DNA of 64,000 nucleotides from Leuctra nigra (Eukaryota; Arthropoda; Insecta; Plecoptera; Leuctridae). The position numbers and the translations under genes are program-made. The DNA is taken from the NCBI GenBank assembly GCA_934045905.1, contig OW203762.1, forward strand, positions 5,828,001-5,892,000, in the 5' to 3' direction. Under the pieces are notes generated by a model. The model worked only from the letters and a program-made list of their open reading frames with translations. It did not search any database and was not told where the DNA came from. Below, in pieces: positions 58,601 through 63,107 of the stretch (positions are counted from its first letter, which is position 1; each line of letters starts with the position of its first letter).

Positions 58601-59762
58601 ATTTCGTGGATGAAAACACCACATCAGCCTTCTCCAATCGTGTATTTTCTAGGATTCAATTTTTGTATTAGTGTTTGGCTTTTTCCGCAAATAGCGCTAG
58701 GTACCGACGCCGCCGTTTTTTACCAACAGATGGCATCATCAAAGTTGATAGGTCCTGAAGTTTCATCTTACGTACGAATAATAATAATCAATGCAATGGA
58801 CGGCAAGTGGAATGATTTGTTTGCGAGTGAAATCTAGCATTATAAGCAAATAAATCAAGTTATAGATGAACCTGTACATACCCAGTCGTATACATATAAT
58901 AAATAATATATTTAACAACAAATGATTTTGTCTACACACGTTTGTAATCCTTAATTTATTCACTTTGACAGCCAGAACTTTGTTTGACAGTTGATGATGG
59001 AAACAAAACGCACAGCTAGAAAATCACGTTTCAAGTGTGCCGTGATCAGAAAAGCGATTTGTTTTTGTAGTTATTTTTGAAGAGTAATCTCTGTGTAAAT
59101 TATGTGTTATAAAACATTATTGATATGCAATTAATAAAAGTATAATCAATATTACGCTGCAACTATGAGTTTGCGCCCGTCAAAAGAAAGTGTGGATTAT
59201 TTCATAAGGTGAGGTTAAGACATGACAGTAAAAGCACGTTGGTAAAAGTGGCAATGAACGTATACAAATAATTTGTCAACGTCTATATTTTGCCCACCCA
59301 ACAAAAGGACGGTAGGTGGCGCCCTAGGGATCCTGCTTTACCATTGGAAATGGGTTCTTTGGAGAAGGCTGATGTGGTGTTTTCATCCACGAAATGTCAG
59401 TTGGCTATGGACTTGGTATATAAGACCCATCTGAAATTAAAATCTGCGCACAAAGTTTAAATCAAAACTTTAAGATCGAATGTACATTTATTTTGGAAGT
59501 CCTATTCGCAAGCCCCATACCTTCATGACGGCGACGTCCGTCCACACCTGCTGCGGATAGTACACGCACGTCTCGAGGGATCGGTGGTAGAGGTCTGCGG
59601 CGTCCTGGGCGCGCAACTTGGACTGCAGGGCGGCGACGAGGCCACGCACCACGCCCTCCTCCATGCTGACCAGGTTCACTGGCCGCAGCATCTCCAGAGC
59701 CTCATCCAGCTGCATCTGGTCCACCAGCAGGCGCGTCAGGTACGGGATGCACGACTTCATCG
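22436..59762 (-). CDS. Unrecognised gene 2: last three coding exons
   Basis: Three minus-strand exons join with GT-AG sites and matching phase: 59762-59521, 56027-55866 and 22696-22436 (stop). Together they encode about 220 residues of a C-terminus. The parts are helical and leucine-rich (LTRLLVDQMQLDEALEMLRP; LREFFRNMAKKYEADLTL; YVKSALRKLSEEVKVRTL; MPLILYLQRLAELAKASS), suggesting an alpha-helical repeat scaffold. I do not recognise the family. The exons are GC-rich with orderly codon use, unlike the surrounding transposons. The first listed exon starts two bases into a codon, so more exons lie upstream beyond 64000 or in unseen short exons. The last intron is 33,169 bp, almost all mobile elements. 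Each exon is well supported; that 56 kb and 22 kb belong to one gene is inferred from phase, strand and order. Confidence 0.65.
23155..23932 (+). pseudogene. Penelope N-terminal region, frameshifted
   Basis: Open pieces 23155-23340 and 23361-23735, then a shifted frame to 23932, correspond to the region before the RT in Penelope proteins: PKGLRIKSNFGG, LSKGLGFAITPKSIDKLDMI, KPCRIKSNLSKNEHN, ICLSADKGKATVIMDKVEYE. At least two frame breaks are present. A MITE ends the piece at 23933. Confidence 0.78.
23935..24314. mobile_element. Tc1/mariner-type MITE inside the Penelope element
   Basis: Inverted ends GACCAAAACAGAAAT are flanked by TA at 23933-23934 and 24315-24316. 380 bp, non-coding. It separates the N-terminal region from the RT region of the Penelope element. 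Confidence 0.78.
24317..25324 (+). pseudogene. Penelope reverse transcriptase region
   Basis: About 335 residues in one open frame. RT landmarks in order: FGQPKIHKP with RPIISS, KLISFDVINMYPNIPI (first catalytic aspartate), QTKGLAMGSCLSSLLSDIFM, RFVDDVFVIW (catalytic DD), LPFLDFFV, and VYRKPTHTNQYI, all typical of Penelope-like RTs, which are related to telomerase RT. The catalytic aspartates are kept. The open frame formally begins inside the MITE at 24227, which is not native. It ends at a TAA (25322-25324) just before the LINE insertion; the frame resumes at 29424. Confidence 0.9.
25368..26399 (+). CDS. LINE ORF1, N/S-rich low-complexity protein
   Basis: 343 residues if the first ATG (25368) is used; the ATG at 25452 (MAMPTYETIFAQNVLLNNRV) is an alternative. 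A short helical N-terminal part (VSDLCFIIQLLREKIALLDL) precedes an asparagine/serine-rich stretch (about residues 85-165), then a serine/proline-rich part with two near-identical LLSPGSPD repeats and a basic end (PRRSKRTNVV). No zinc knuckle or RRM was seen. LINE ORF1 proteins usually bind RNA and coat the transcript; that role is inferred only from position upstream of ORF2. Confidence 0.7.
   Translation: MFSARSVERLFVCVRASCYCYCTQCYRDMAMPTYETIFAQNVLLNNRVSDLCFIIQLLREKIALLDLRTSAVSEMRNSYFDSNSAINNPAPGSNTNTRDNNNNRNSSRNNNGNSNNNNDNHSRYSSYSSAPAGDNSNIRRNNNSSNDTSSKNGIRNSNNNNNIRSRVFTRSRLKISPDDNPVRLQAKDTDPISRPLEVSPPTALLSPGSPDVSELLSPGSPDGSELEKSVRPSPSKLLSPLNSVFEMDARPSPFTLFGPDLTVNSVLDKSVEPSPSTPQNTPVRTENSALEVSAVVNHVPSLISLFNALTPITSKAESSSSSPSPIQLPRRSKRTNVVEDGQH
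26415..29291 (+). CDS. LINE ORF2: AP endonuclease and reverse transcriptase
   Basis: 958 codons from the GTG at 26415; the first ATG is at 26436 (MFHVNIRSIERK), about 36 bp after the ORF1 stop. Endonuclease residues: FTETWL (about 39-44), GDWNVNLLD (149-157), SDHSGQ (212-217). RT residues: AVITPVYKKGSK (511), YRPISLLS (528), NQHGFRKG (562), CDLTKAFEAMDHD (598), GVPQGSTLGPLLFSLLVNDL (656) and the catalytic FADD (691-694). The C-terminal tail ends KKCFYSVDEFLENVLQL. It nicks target DNA and copies the element's RNA at the nick. The frame is unbroken and every catalytic motif is kept, so this is the best candidate in the window for a recently active element. Confidence 0.93.
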   Translation: MSNIGTFMFHVNIRSIERKVEEIEIFLDSLSETVSILCFTETWLSRDHESAIIINDFTLAACYSRETKRGGGVCIYVRESDAFKYKVRKAPALEGTFEICVVDILSPTLTTVAVVYRAPDARNLSCFLTCLEELLDQLSKTGHPVTVCGDWNVNLLDEVNHSMISDLAAAYGFDIQLDGATRVTPRSQTALDVILSNWGKQGFFAVIDPGLSDHSGQLLQIPGMKNTSALNSNKSRSKSTPVLKRKFTDEAVQSFICDLGIEDWETTFTGATVDDKYDAFLRNFLLLFEKNFPKKVTAVRNGPVSKGWATAEIRDLCKRKRLLSSLVKRGANPLIRSSLRAISKEIKIKIAVAKKAHHTKFIRKAGNKQAASWKLVKSLTGKGNKCNETITLRCDGVEVTDQEDVANRLNDYFISAGERIDDGMSVGDITDCIPTLETAWPTAAPTFLPPLVAAEDITNVLKEFSPKMSSGWDEVPMKILKKCGPWIAEPLAHVASNSFLTGVFPEKMKLAVITPVYKKGSKAECSSYRPISLLSSFAKIFEKIMYQRLIKHLDTCKMISENQHGFRKGFSTTTATFQMLLKVTSALESKDSVGVIMCDLTKAFEAMDHDLLLKKLEWYGLTGATGMWMSSYLSNREQYVRLSHHGRSRWETMRCGVPQGSTLGPLLFSLLVNDLAPSITSGMGNRKVTQFADDSSAAVVARTINELDAELSATLRDFDSWFSMNRLRLNNDKTEVMCFTSSSKSVDLPSFPNLKTSAKFLGITVDHRLTWKPHVDNLVSRLSRMNIVYRILSRQVDLPTIRTVYFGQVQSIIQYGIMFWGGTSLSAKVFISQKRIVRSVLALHTRESCRRVFIDLKILPVPCLYVLSVCVFTHDNLHYFTRYTHDHHTRGSHFLAHDYHRLERTNNWIIQSGRKLYNHLPIELKRLDKEHFKLSLKAYLLKKCFYSVDEFLENVLQL
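29396..29423 (+). terminator. AATAAA and (ACAAT)n tail of the LINE
   Basis: AATAAAAATACAATACAATA marks the poly(A) signal and short-repeat 3' tail of the CR1-like LINE. A similar tail occurs alone at about 44028-44050. Confidence 0.75.
29424..29751 (+). pseudogene. Penelope linker and GIY-YIG endonuclease fragment
   Basis: The frame SDAIRRILRTFNIRTTFKSG, then a TAA, then GWVYGIQCSCQDLYIGETMR with SVRCKEHNRNL and LADHAFKNVHSINWEEVKK. GIY-YIG spacing (VYG...LYIGET) and the downstream arginine and histidine fit the C-terminal endonuclease of Penelope elements. It is cut after VKK by the Helentron-like element starting at 29752; the missing end is at 35256-35425. Confidence 0.88.
30543..32897 (+). 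mobile_element. Helentron-like element B, nested in A
   Basis: A complete 2.35-kb copy: TCCCAG start after an A; head arms about 30543-30780 and 31440-31673; a spacer of about 650 bp; five TGACGTCACTTCCGG sites between 31858 and 32447; and a GTGGAGCGACCGCTCCAC hairpin with CTAGA then T. The arms are closer to each other (TACCAGCC, CAACCCCCGAG) than to the arms of A (GGCAGCC, AACACCGAG), so they are distinct copies and B entered A. Confidence 0.82.
33374..34800 (+). promoter_or_regulatory. CRE-ETS-YY1 repeat array of element A
   Basis: Units of about 113-120 bp each carry TGACGTCACTTCCGGTTT or a one-to-two-base variant, commonly followed by AAxAATGGCGGCC. Intact or near-intact sites start at 33488, 33605, 33723, 33841, 33959, 34077, 34358, 34513, 34659 and 34782, with degenerate ones at 33374 and 34232. 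TGACGTCA is the CREB/ATF site, ACTTCCGG the ETS core, and AAnATGGCGGC the YY1/Pho-type site; binding here is inference. Confidence 0.65.
34935..34962 (+). repeat. (GAA)n microsatellite
   Basis: Nine or so GAA units within the 3' domain of Helentron-like element A; copy B has a degenerate ATCATC version at the same place. Confidence 0.9.
35256..35425 (+). pseudogene. C-terminal end of the Penelope protein
   Basis: Frame IWKEDNWSKRKFKEAGTMAC, SREGIEIISQPSHEFDEIWI, KTVREEVKKRWNQLN, stop. This is the basic tail that follows GIY-YIG in Penelope proteins. Its frame joins that of 29424-29751 if the Helentron-like element is removed. Confidence 0.85.
35426..36945. other. Sequence without recognised features
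   Basis: May begin with Penelope 3' UTR. A weak inverted pair, GTGAAGCCTTTTC near 36531 and GAAAAGGCTTCAC near 36892, could mark a degraded TIR element of about 370 bp. Nothing else is supported. Confidence 0.4.
36946..37601. mobile_element. hAT-family MITE
   Basis: The ends TAGGGTGTCCATTCGTCC and, inverted, TAGGGTGTCCATATTTTG are bounded by GTGTAAGT at 36938-36945 and 37602-37609, a perfect 8-bp duplication. Subterminal GTCCCGATTTT blocks occur near both ends. The interior is GC-richer with no transposase. Confidence 0.9.
37610..38279. other. AT-rich sequence with a 22-base C-run
   Basis: A run of about 22 C lies at 38182-38203, a likely spot for length error in reads. No gene or element end was found. 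Confidence 0.5.
38280..38520 (+). repeat. CAGGGCTCCCA repeat, TCCTATA-rich
   Basis: Starts CAGGGCTCCCAGATGTCC and contains iterated TCCTATA words. Similar left ends occur at 43336 (CAGGGCTCCCACTGAGG) and an inverted copy at 53920-54030. The CAGGG start suggests a hAT-type element. The other end was not found because a Helentron-like element interrupts it at 38523. Confidence 0.55.
38971..39789 (+). repeat. Exact 227-bp direct duplication
   Basis: 38971-39197 and 39563-39789 read the same base for base, each spanning two CRE-ETS units. The intervening 365 bp includes about 245 bp (39325-39562) unlike other copies of the family. Confidence 0.85.
40321..41128 (-). mobile_element. Helitron-like element, CGCTCGCTC family, copy iii
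   Basis: 808 bp inserted in Helentron-like element E. Flanks show the empty site directly: other copies of E's family read GTAAGTTAATTATGT, here GTAAGTTAA is followed by CTAGG... and ...CGCTCGCTCAA by TTATGT. On the minus strand that is insertion between A and T with no evident duplication, and the element ends CTAG, as in Helitrons. Two internal repeats of about 185 bp and an A-run match copy ii. Confidence 0.78.
41746..42990. other. AT-rich sequence, no feature recognised
   Basis: No coding potential or element ends were found. The only notable bases are a C-rich patch at about 42386-42412. Confidence 0.5.
42991..43180. mobile_element. Short foldback element
   Basis: Arms 42991-43080 and about 43098-43180 are near-perfect complements (ATAGACAACATCATAAATTA; AGTACCGTGATCCAAG; loop TTTTTCAACAATGGATC). 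No target duplication identified. Confidence 0.85.
43515..44050 (+). repeat. Sequence ending in a (ACAAT)n LINE-type tail
   Basis: The 3' end GATAATAAAATACAATACAA matches in kind the tail of the intact CR1-like LINE at 29396-29423. No ORF2 C-terminal coding was recognised upstream, so it may be a 3' UTR fragment or a SINE borrowing that tail. Confidence 0.4.
44051..46070. other. AT-rich sequence, no feature recognised
   Basis: Short open frames here have no family motif. No inverted or tandem repeat with clear limits was seen. Confidence 0.45.
46071..46592. mobile_element. TIR element with TACCCCGTTC ends
   Basis: Left TACCCCGTTCTCACTACAG and inverted right TACCCCGTTCCCACTACAAG are followed on both sides by AGTTTCAACTGCAGTT. 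The interior has further CAACTGCAGTTGAACT-type palindromes. Its right edge abuts the Helentron-like C piece at 46593. No target duplication was evident. Confidence 0.75.
46765..48285 (-). pseudogene. RTE reverse transcriptase, frameshifted
   Basis: Pieces in different frames: GVITPIFKKGYKKECQNYRG, EEQYDFRRGRSTTHLIFSLR and AFLDLEKAYDHLPREKVWMC; then MLYADDILVWGHSRDEVQMK (catalytic YADD) and EFKYLGSIVTSEARMDREID; then AAEMKFVRSTLGVSKLDKVR and RRVGRPRQRWKEQIRLDVEE. The RT block GLRQGSVLSP expected near 47850 is disrupted. Confidence 0.82.
46779..46932 (+). repeat. (TTC)n / (GAA)n microsatellite
   Basis: About 50 imperfect TTC units. On the minus strand it encodes the glutamate run near the end of the RTE protein. 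A short glutamate-coding run sits at the same place in the two other RTE copies, so it has expanded here. Confidence 0.92.
48495..49567 (-). pseudogene. RTE endonuclease (second half) and linker
   Basis: After the nested element the frame continues ILILIDNKQMALFQVYAPQA, LVMGDFNAQVGSQRNGYQDI (GDFN), KITRYGWGLSQTKIVIDYIL and VDSDHRLL (SDH), then a basic linker. A break near 49290-49305 splits it. Motifs for the catalytic aspartate and histidine are present. Confidence 0.8.
49576..52338 (+). mobile_element. RTE-like LINE, 5'-truncated, nested in minus RTE
   Basis: Bounded by a perfect 8-bp duplication, ATTTTAAT, at 49568-49575 and 52339-52346. Starts within the endonuclease sequence (5' truncation) and ends with the family 3' UTR (GGTGGGAACACCCACCCCC, TTAAATTGGAACCAGCGG) and ATTATT tail. 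Removing the element and one duplication copy joins the two halves of the minus-strand RTE in frame (DRLIKILILID). Coding is intact for 894 codons, so the insertion looks young. Confidence 0.93.
49593..52277 (+). CDS. RTE protein lacking the endonuclease N-terminus
   Basis: 894 open codons. AP endonuclease from mid-domain: VVQVYAPQTGRPVEEKD, VIGDFNAKVGS (GDFN 53-56), HKITRYGYG, LDSDHRLLE (SDH 149-151). The first catalytic segment (CETKW) is missing through 5' truncation, so it cannot nick DNA itself. RT: GRAPGIDEVTIEM (390), GVIVPLFKKGDRKKCSNYRG (434), QYGFRRGRST (484), MAFLDLEKAYDRLPRERV (516), GLRQGSVLSPTLF (577), IYADDVVVW (611; YADD 612-615). C-terminal RLRWFGHMKRMGTGRVPRRV and RRVGRPRERWIGVIKDDV, an acidic run, then a stop. 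The real frame of the element begins before the ATG at 49593, which is internal. Very close to the fragment at 8142-8759. Confidence 0.92.
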   Translation: MMSLILKVRDRVMVEVVQVYAPQTGRPVEEKDCFIGELEAVLELASCSVIVIGDFNAKVGSDRRGYEEVLGKFGLDERNRDGEKLLEMCKRNGLKIGNTWFKKRRSHKITRYGYGEDRSESIIDYVCVGGSLKEGVVDVRVCPSVSLDSDHRLLECTVRVQVQRPVATASHKRIKVWKLQDPAVKNEFCQVIRRSEPVGELRDVEEEWEDFRNALVKEAETLCGRSGGKRKEKETRWWNSRVKEAVREKRQAWQNYELQRTVENEQRYRICRRNVGSIVVEEKEKSMEDLVGKLVKDFEGNKKMFYGLIKCKRGTREELKSMNDNKGDLVCNVEEINSLWGEYFENLLNVGKEPVEEGEQQFGEEVEESGVDDDLTEVEITRALKEMKNGRAPGIDEVTIEMVKAAGDAGKRWLYRVIKAAWKQKKIPSDWEKGVIVPLFKKGDRKKCSNYRGVTLLCQCAKVFEKIVECRLKNCVEEGLREEQYGFRRGRSTIDAIFTVRQVMEQQWEKGQTMHMAFLDLEKAYDRLPRERVWECLVKRGIGKELVERIKSMYRNSVSCVQSGVGRSEWFSISEGLRQGSVLSPTLFIIVMEELLKKVEPNEGDDTRTLIYADDVVVWGETREEVQLKIDKWSEETEKMGLRISEEKSEVMTMERKKIRQGHARIKMRDGWLKEVEEFKYLGSLLTNKAKVDREVQERRRKAECFYQAVRKLLWHEKFPKVCKMIMYKMYFLPILTYGAVTWSAGGQEMDQLQAAEMKFLRSVKGVTRMDKIRSKKIRSELGVERLGFKLGRERLRWFGHMKRMGTGRVPRRVFESATSGPRRVGRPRERWIGVIKDDVLERGGSWSELEAERQWEDRTRWRQFVEQLEGEEEEEDEEEMPGVASRSPVVLRP
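52396..53523 (-). pseudogene. RTE N-terminal extension and start of endonuclease
   Basis: 375 open codons from an ATG at 53523. About residues 1-290 are an unrecognised N-terminal region (VRVVVKISNYVPRDARKRYH; GGSRVSLCQVTLTATSNINE; a glutamine-rich stretch). The AP endonuclease begins near residue 310 (LHFSTLNIMTLNGKLQEL; LDVLGICETKWKGTG; YNYKLWWSGG). The catalytic glutamate (CETKWKG) is kept. A frameshift after WWSGGNEG shifts the rest; in the adjoining frame FIVNDKIKDCVLSVENFGDR leads to the insertion point. Confidence 0.8.
53790..53882 (-). repeat. Fragment of the CGCTCGCTC Helitron-like family
   Basis: TCAAAAATCACAGGAAAGAT, AACCAATGGGAGGATTTAGC and GCTCGCTCAA match sequence within copy i (2815-2880) and the family's CGCTCGCTCAA end. 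It abuts Helentron-like C; the intervening body is deleted. Confidence 0.6.
53918..54035 (-). repeat. Inverted TCCTATA/CAGGGCTCCCA-type repeat
   Basis: Minus-strand counterpart of 38280-38400: GGGAGTTGAAAATAGAGGTC and TCCTATATTTCCAGCAAG with iterated TAGGACATA words, ending ATATGGGAGCC at 54025. Confidence 0.7.
54373..55497 (+). mobile_element. Helitron-like element, CGCTCGCTC family, copy iv
   Basis: Plus-strand copy: starts TTAAGCGAGATGAGCGAGCG, ends GCTCGCTCATCAACGCGTTA, CACCGAGCGTTTTCCTAG and then T. 1.1 kb, the same size class as copy i. No coding. It lies in the last intron of gene 2, near the exon at 55866-56027. Confidence 0.7.
55866..56027 (-). CDS. Gene 2 exon, second from last
   Basis: Acceptor TTGATCTTCGCAG before 56027; donor AAG then GTGAGA after 55866. 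162 bp, 54 codons, phase 0 on both sides. Encodes LPVKRELSVVVYTHWAFEEI, IVVLREFFRNMAKKYEADLT and LTSLWIPDLLIKMK. No known motif recognised. Confidence 0.78.
56208..57315. mobile_element. piggyBac-like MITE containing a hAT MITE
   Basis: Ends CCCTCCAAGTGCCACTG and, inverted, CCCTACAAGTGCCAGGG are flanked by TTAA at 56204-56207 and 57316-57319. A CCCT start with a TTAA duplication is the piggyBac hallmark. Subterminal GTCGATTTTTTCGAC forms a hairpin. The nested element is 56559-57050. No transposase. Confidence 0.88.
56559..57050. mobile_element. hAT-like MITE nested in the piggyBac-like element
   Basis: Ends TAGGGATGTTCAACGATTA and, inverted, TAGGGATGTTCACGATTAC are flanked by GTATTTAG at 56551-56558 and 57051-57058, a perfect 8-bp duplication. 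The body is rich in TAATCGATT words. Confidence 0.92.
57320..58586. other. Gene 2 intron sequence, no feature recognised
   Basis: A direct repeat of AATCAGTGATACAAGGTCTGATCAA occurs at about 57810 and 57840. Otherwise nothing with clear limits was found. Confidence 0.45.
58587..59409. mobile_element. TIR element with 7-bp target duplication
   Basis: Inverted ends CATAGCCAACTGACATTTCG match for about 50 bp (to CATCAGCCTTCTCCAA). Flanked by GACTTGG at 58580-58586 and 59410-59416. Non-coding. Lies about 110 bp from the donor of the gene-2 exon at 59521. Superfamily not assigned. Confidence 0.85.
59521..59762 (-). CDS. Gene 2 exon, third from last
   Basis: Acceptor ATTGATGGCGCAG before 59762; donor AAG then GTATGG after 59521. 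Encodes SCIPYLTRLLVDQMQLDEAL, EEGVVRGLVAALQSKLRAQ, DLYHRSLETCVYYPQQVWTD and VAVMK. The helical spacing with DQMQLDEALEML resembles a TPR- or PPR-like repeat, but I cannot name the family. Ends in phase 0. Confidence 0.75.
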
Positions 59763-59974
59763 CTGCGCCATCAATACATCGGTCAGCAACACATCGCCAT
59801 GGTTTGGTGGAAAAGTATTTGCCAAAATAATTATGGAAGACAGGTGAAAGAGTGTAAAATGTTTGGCATTATAAATCTCGTAGATAGTTTGAAGTCAGGA
59901 TTATCAGGTAAATTACTATTTCTAAATATGCTCCCGAGGACCGGCAAACTCTGCGACTAGTGATTCATTTCATT

Positions 59975-60240
59975 CACAGCCTTCTCGACAGTCACTTCGT
60001 TCTCTGGGTAGCTGCCTGCCGACCGCCGATGCAAACTATGACGTCATCGGGTTCTTGCACGCTCGGGAGCGCTACTCCAGGCTGGGTGGCAATAAAATGA
60101 ACTAACCAATAGTACATTTTATTGCCACCCCGCCGGGAGTAGCGCTCCCGAGCGTGCAAGAACCCGATGACGTCATAGTTTGCATCGGCGGTCGGCAGGC
60201 AGCTACCCAGAGAACGAAGTGACTGTCGAGAAGGCTGTGG
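59975..60240. mobile_element. Foldback MITE, GC-rich
   Basis: Arms of about 110 bp are near-perfect complements (CACAGCCTTCTCGACAGTCA; TGCAAACTATGACGTCATCG; GCTCGGGAGCGCTACTCC), with a loop around 60108. TTTCATT occurs on both sides (59968-59974 and 60241-60247), a 7-bp duplication. Much more GC-rich than its surroundings. It is 0.2 kb upstream of the gene-2 exon at 59762. Confidence 0.88.
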
Positions 60241-60247
60241 TTTCATT

Positions 60248-60714
60248 ATATGCTGAATTATATTTTATTTTTTGGTGCTTTCATTTAAAAAAATTATTAT
60301 GAAAATTAAATGAAAAATTATATTTTGTACCTACTGCCTATTCAAGCAAAAAATTCTGCATTTTCTTTACATTTTGGACTCATTGTGCCTAAATTAGCCT
60401 ATTTTACCTCTATTTTGGCAATTCAAATTCACTAAATTATTAATTTTAGTTTAAATTTAATGTCTAAAAATTCCCGCCAAAACCCTCGGATTGAGGCATT
60501 TCTTAGATCTCCTGAGGTTGGCTGCCATATGATGCCCTTGCCCTATTGGCACATGCGTATAGCTAGAGTACTAGAGTGTCACACCCACTACCCATTTCAG
60601 GAGTATTTTGGTTTGATCTCTTATGGAAAATAACATGTGATTACTGATTGCTGGTCATTTATAAACAAAACAGATTAAGAAAATCCCAATACACCACCAT
60701 TAACTCTTTCTTTT
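60248..60714. other. AT-rich sequence, nothing recognised
   Basis: Intronic or upstream sequence of gene 2 with no supported feature. Confidence 0.5.
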
Positions 60715-60748
60715 ATAATGTTCTGCATTCTGCAAGCAGTTTGAAAAT

Positions 60749-61874
60749 ATGTTACATAATATAAGCAAGGAAAGGAAACCTGTGTTATTGTGTGGAGATC
60801 TAAACATCAACATCTTAGACAAGAAACTAAGGAATCTAATAGAAACTATGTCATTACCATATGGGTTCAAGATAACAAATTTTGCAGCAACACGTTGCAC
60901 CAGCACGACAGAATCAGCGCTTGACCTAGTCATATCTAACAGTGATATTGTTGGATTCAAGAGAAATGTGGACCCCGGTTTGTCCGACCACGAGGGACAG
61001 CTTGTGAAGATTGAACTCCCCTTCATTGAGATGGGCTCTGATAGCAGCAAATGTGAGTACATTAATAAAAGGATTTATACTAAATATAAAATCCAAGCAT
61101 TTGTAGAGGACATAAGCAAAGAAACTTGGCTAAATGTCTTTAATGCAAGCTCAACAAACCAGAAGTATGATGCTTTCTTAAATATTTTTCTAGAGTATTT
61201 TAACAGACACTTTCCGAAAAGAAGGATCCCAATCAAGAAAAAAAAGAACTCCTGGATTACAAAGGGAATTAAAGATATGGCTCAACTCAAGAGAGAACTC
61301 TACAGTAGTAGTAAATTGGATGCGTCTCCACGTTGCCTCAAATTACTCAAGGAGTGTAAACTGCTGCTCACCAAGAAAATTCGCAACGCCAAGCGTGACT
61401 ACAATGCTAGAATATTGGAGAAAGCTGATAACAAAATGAAGGCTTCTTGGAATATAGTGAACAGGGTGATGGGTAAATCCTCAAGTCGATCTACCCCTAC
61501 AATTAAGTTAGTGAGCGATGGCAGAATGGTCACACCACCAAAAGAAGTTGCTGATGTATTTAATCAACATTATATAACTATAGCCAATAAAGTGATTGAT
61601 GTTTCAGTTGACACAACTATAGAATGTGAGAAGTTGCTATATGCAATGAATGGTGATTTTGGAAATAACAACATGAACCTTAATAGAAGTGATCCCATAG
61701 AAGTGATGGAAGTAATCCATGGACTAAAGAACACGGCATCCACGGGCTGGGATGAGATCCCGGCATCTATACTTAAATATTCAAGTGCTTTTATTTCACT
61801 GCCACTTGCAGATGTATGCAACTTTTCCTACATGGAAGGAGTCTTTCCTGACAAACTGAAACTATCCATTGTTA
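60749..61874 (+). pseudogene. LINE ORF2 first part: endonuclease and linker
   Basis: Open from at least 60719. LLCGDLNINILD (catalytic GDxN), FAATRCTSTTESALDLVISN and GLSDHEGQL (SDH) mark the AP endonuclease. Then WITKGIKDMAQLKRELY, the typical linker, and the RT start NTASTGWDEIPASILK and KLKLSIV, where the MITE enters. The endonuclease N-terminus is missing, so it cannot be complete. Confidence 0.87.
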
Positions 61875-62316
61875 AGTGCCCCACACACGGTCAATCTTAC
61901 TTGACGACTTGCATGACAAGCCCGGCATGACATGCTAATTTGATCGTGTGTGGAGCAGATTTGATGGCTTGTCAAGCCTGGAATTTGGCTTGAAGGAGTT
62001 CCAACAGAAACTGAAATCGAGCTTCATGCTCATGCAAGACGACAAGCAAGTTTGACGTGTGTGGAGTCATCAATCTTGCTTGAACATAAATAGCCAATCA
62101 GCATGCAGAGCCGGAGCACGTAACCTTTCAGCTCACTCAGCTGTTTTGCTGTTTTGTAGTTGTTTGGAAGTTGCGCAATAAAGTGCGCATGACCCCAAAG
62201 GTCTGAACTGTCAAACCTAAATTGAACGTGTGTGGGCGTTGTTCAGGTTTGTCATGCCGTCATGCCGGGCTTGTCAAGTAAGTTTGTCATGCAAGATTGA
62301 CCGTGTATGGGCCACT
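61875..62316. mobile_element. Harbinger-type MITE inside the LINE
   Basis: Ends AGTGCCCCACACACGGTCAA and, inverted, AGTGGCCCATACACGGTCAA are flanked by TTA at 61872-61874 and 62317-62319. The subterminal ACTTGACAAGCCCGGCATG is repeated several times in both orientations. 442 bp, non-coding. The empty site is deduced from the restored LINE frame. Confidence 0.93.
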
Positions 62317-63107
62317 TTAGACCTATTTTCAAAAAGGGAAGTAAATCGGATGTGGGCAATTACAGACCGATATCTCTTCTCTCAGTATTTTCCAAAATCA
62401 TGGAGAAACTATTTTTAAAGAGACGGAATAATTTTTTGACTGAAAATAAGATTTTATGCACCCAACAACATGGGTTCCGAAGCCAACTATCTACTATGAC
62501 AGCTACATTTGACCTAATTCACGCAGTAAACGAAGCCATTGAGCATAAAGAAGTGGCCAGTGCAATAATGTGTGACTTGTCAAAAGCGTTTGACACAATA
62601 AACCACCAGCTACTTCTACTTAAATTAGAATACATAGGACTCAAAGAAGAAACCTTGAAATGGGTGGCATCCTACCTTACGGAAAGGTATCAAGCAGTTG
62701 TGGTCAGCGAGGGCAATAGTCTTCACCGCTCAGAATGGCAACAGGTGACAAACGGTGTACCCCAAGGGTCAAACCTTGGCCCAATATTGTTTTGCTTATT
62801 TATCAACGATCTACCATTGAACATTCCTGAAGAATCTACAGTGGTATTGTTTGCAGATGACGCAAGTGTCGTAGTGAGTGGCAAAAGCTCTAAAGAAGTA
62901 AGAACAAGTATTGACACTACTTTAAGTAAATTAGATCACTGGTTCAAGGTAAATAAATTAAAGCTCAACTGCGATAAAACTAGTATTATAAAGTTCCAAG
63001 CAAAGGGGGCGCTGACTGAATCACCTATTCAGTACAATAATGACAGCATTAGTCTAGTAGAAAGTGCAGTGTTTTTAGGCATCTCAGTTGATGATCAACT
63101 CAAATGA
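62317..63107 (+). pseudogene. LINE ORF2 second part: reverse transcriptase
   Basis: RPIFKKGSKSDVGNYRPISL, QQHGFRSQLSTMTATFDLIH, IMCDLSKAFDTINHQLLLLK (first catalytic aspartate), NGVPQGSNLGPILFCLFIND and VLFADDASVVV (FADD). All RT motifs are kept. The frame breaks at 63107, after which WKPHVNK is readable in another frame before the Helentron-like insertion. Confidence 0.88.
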
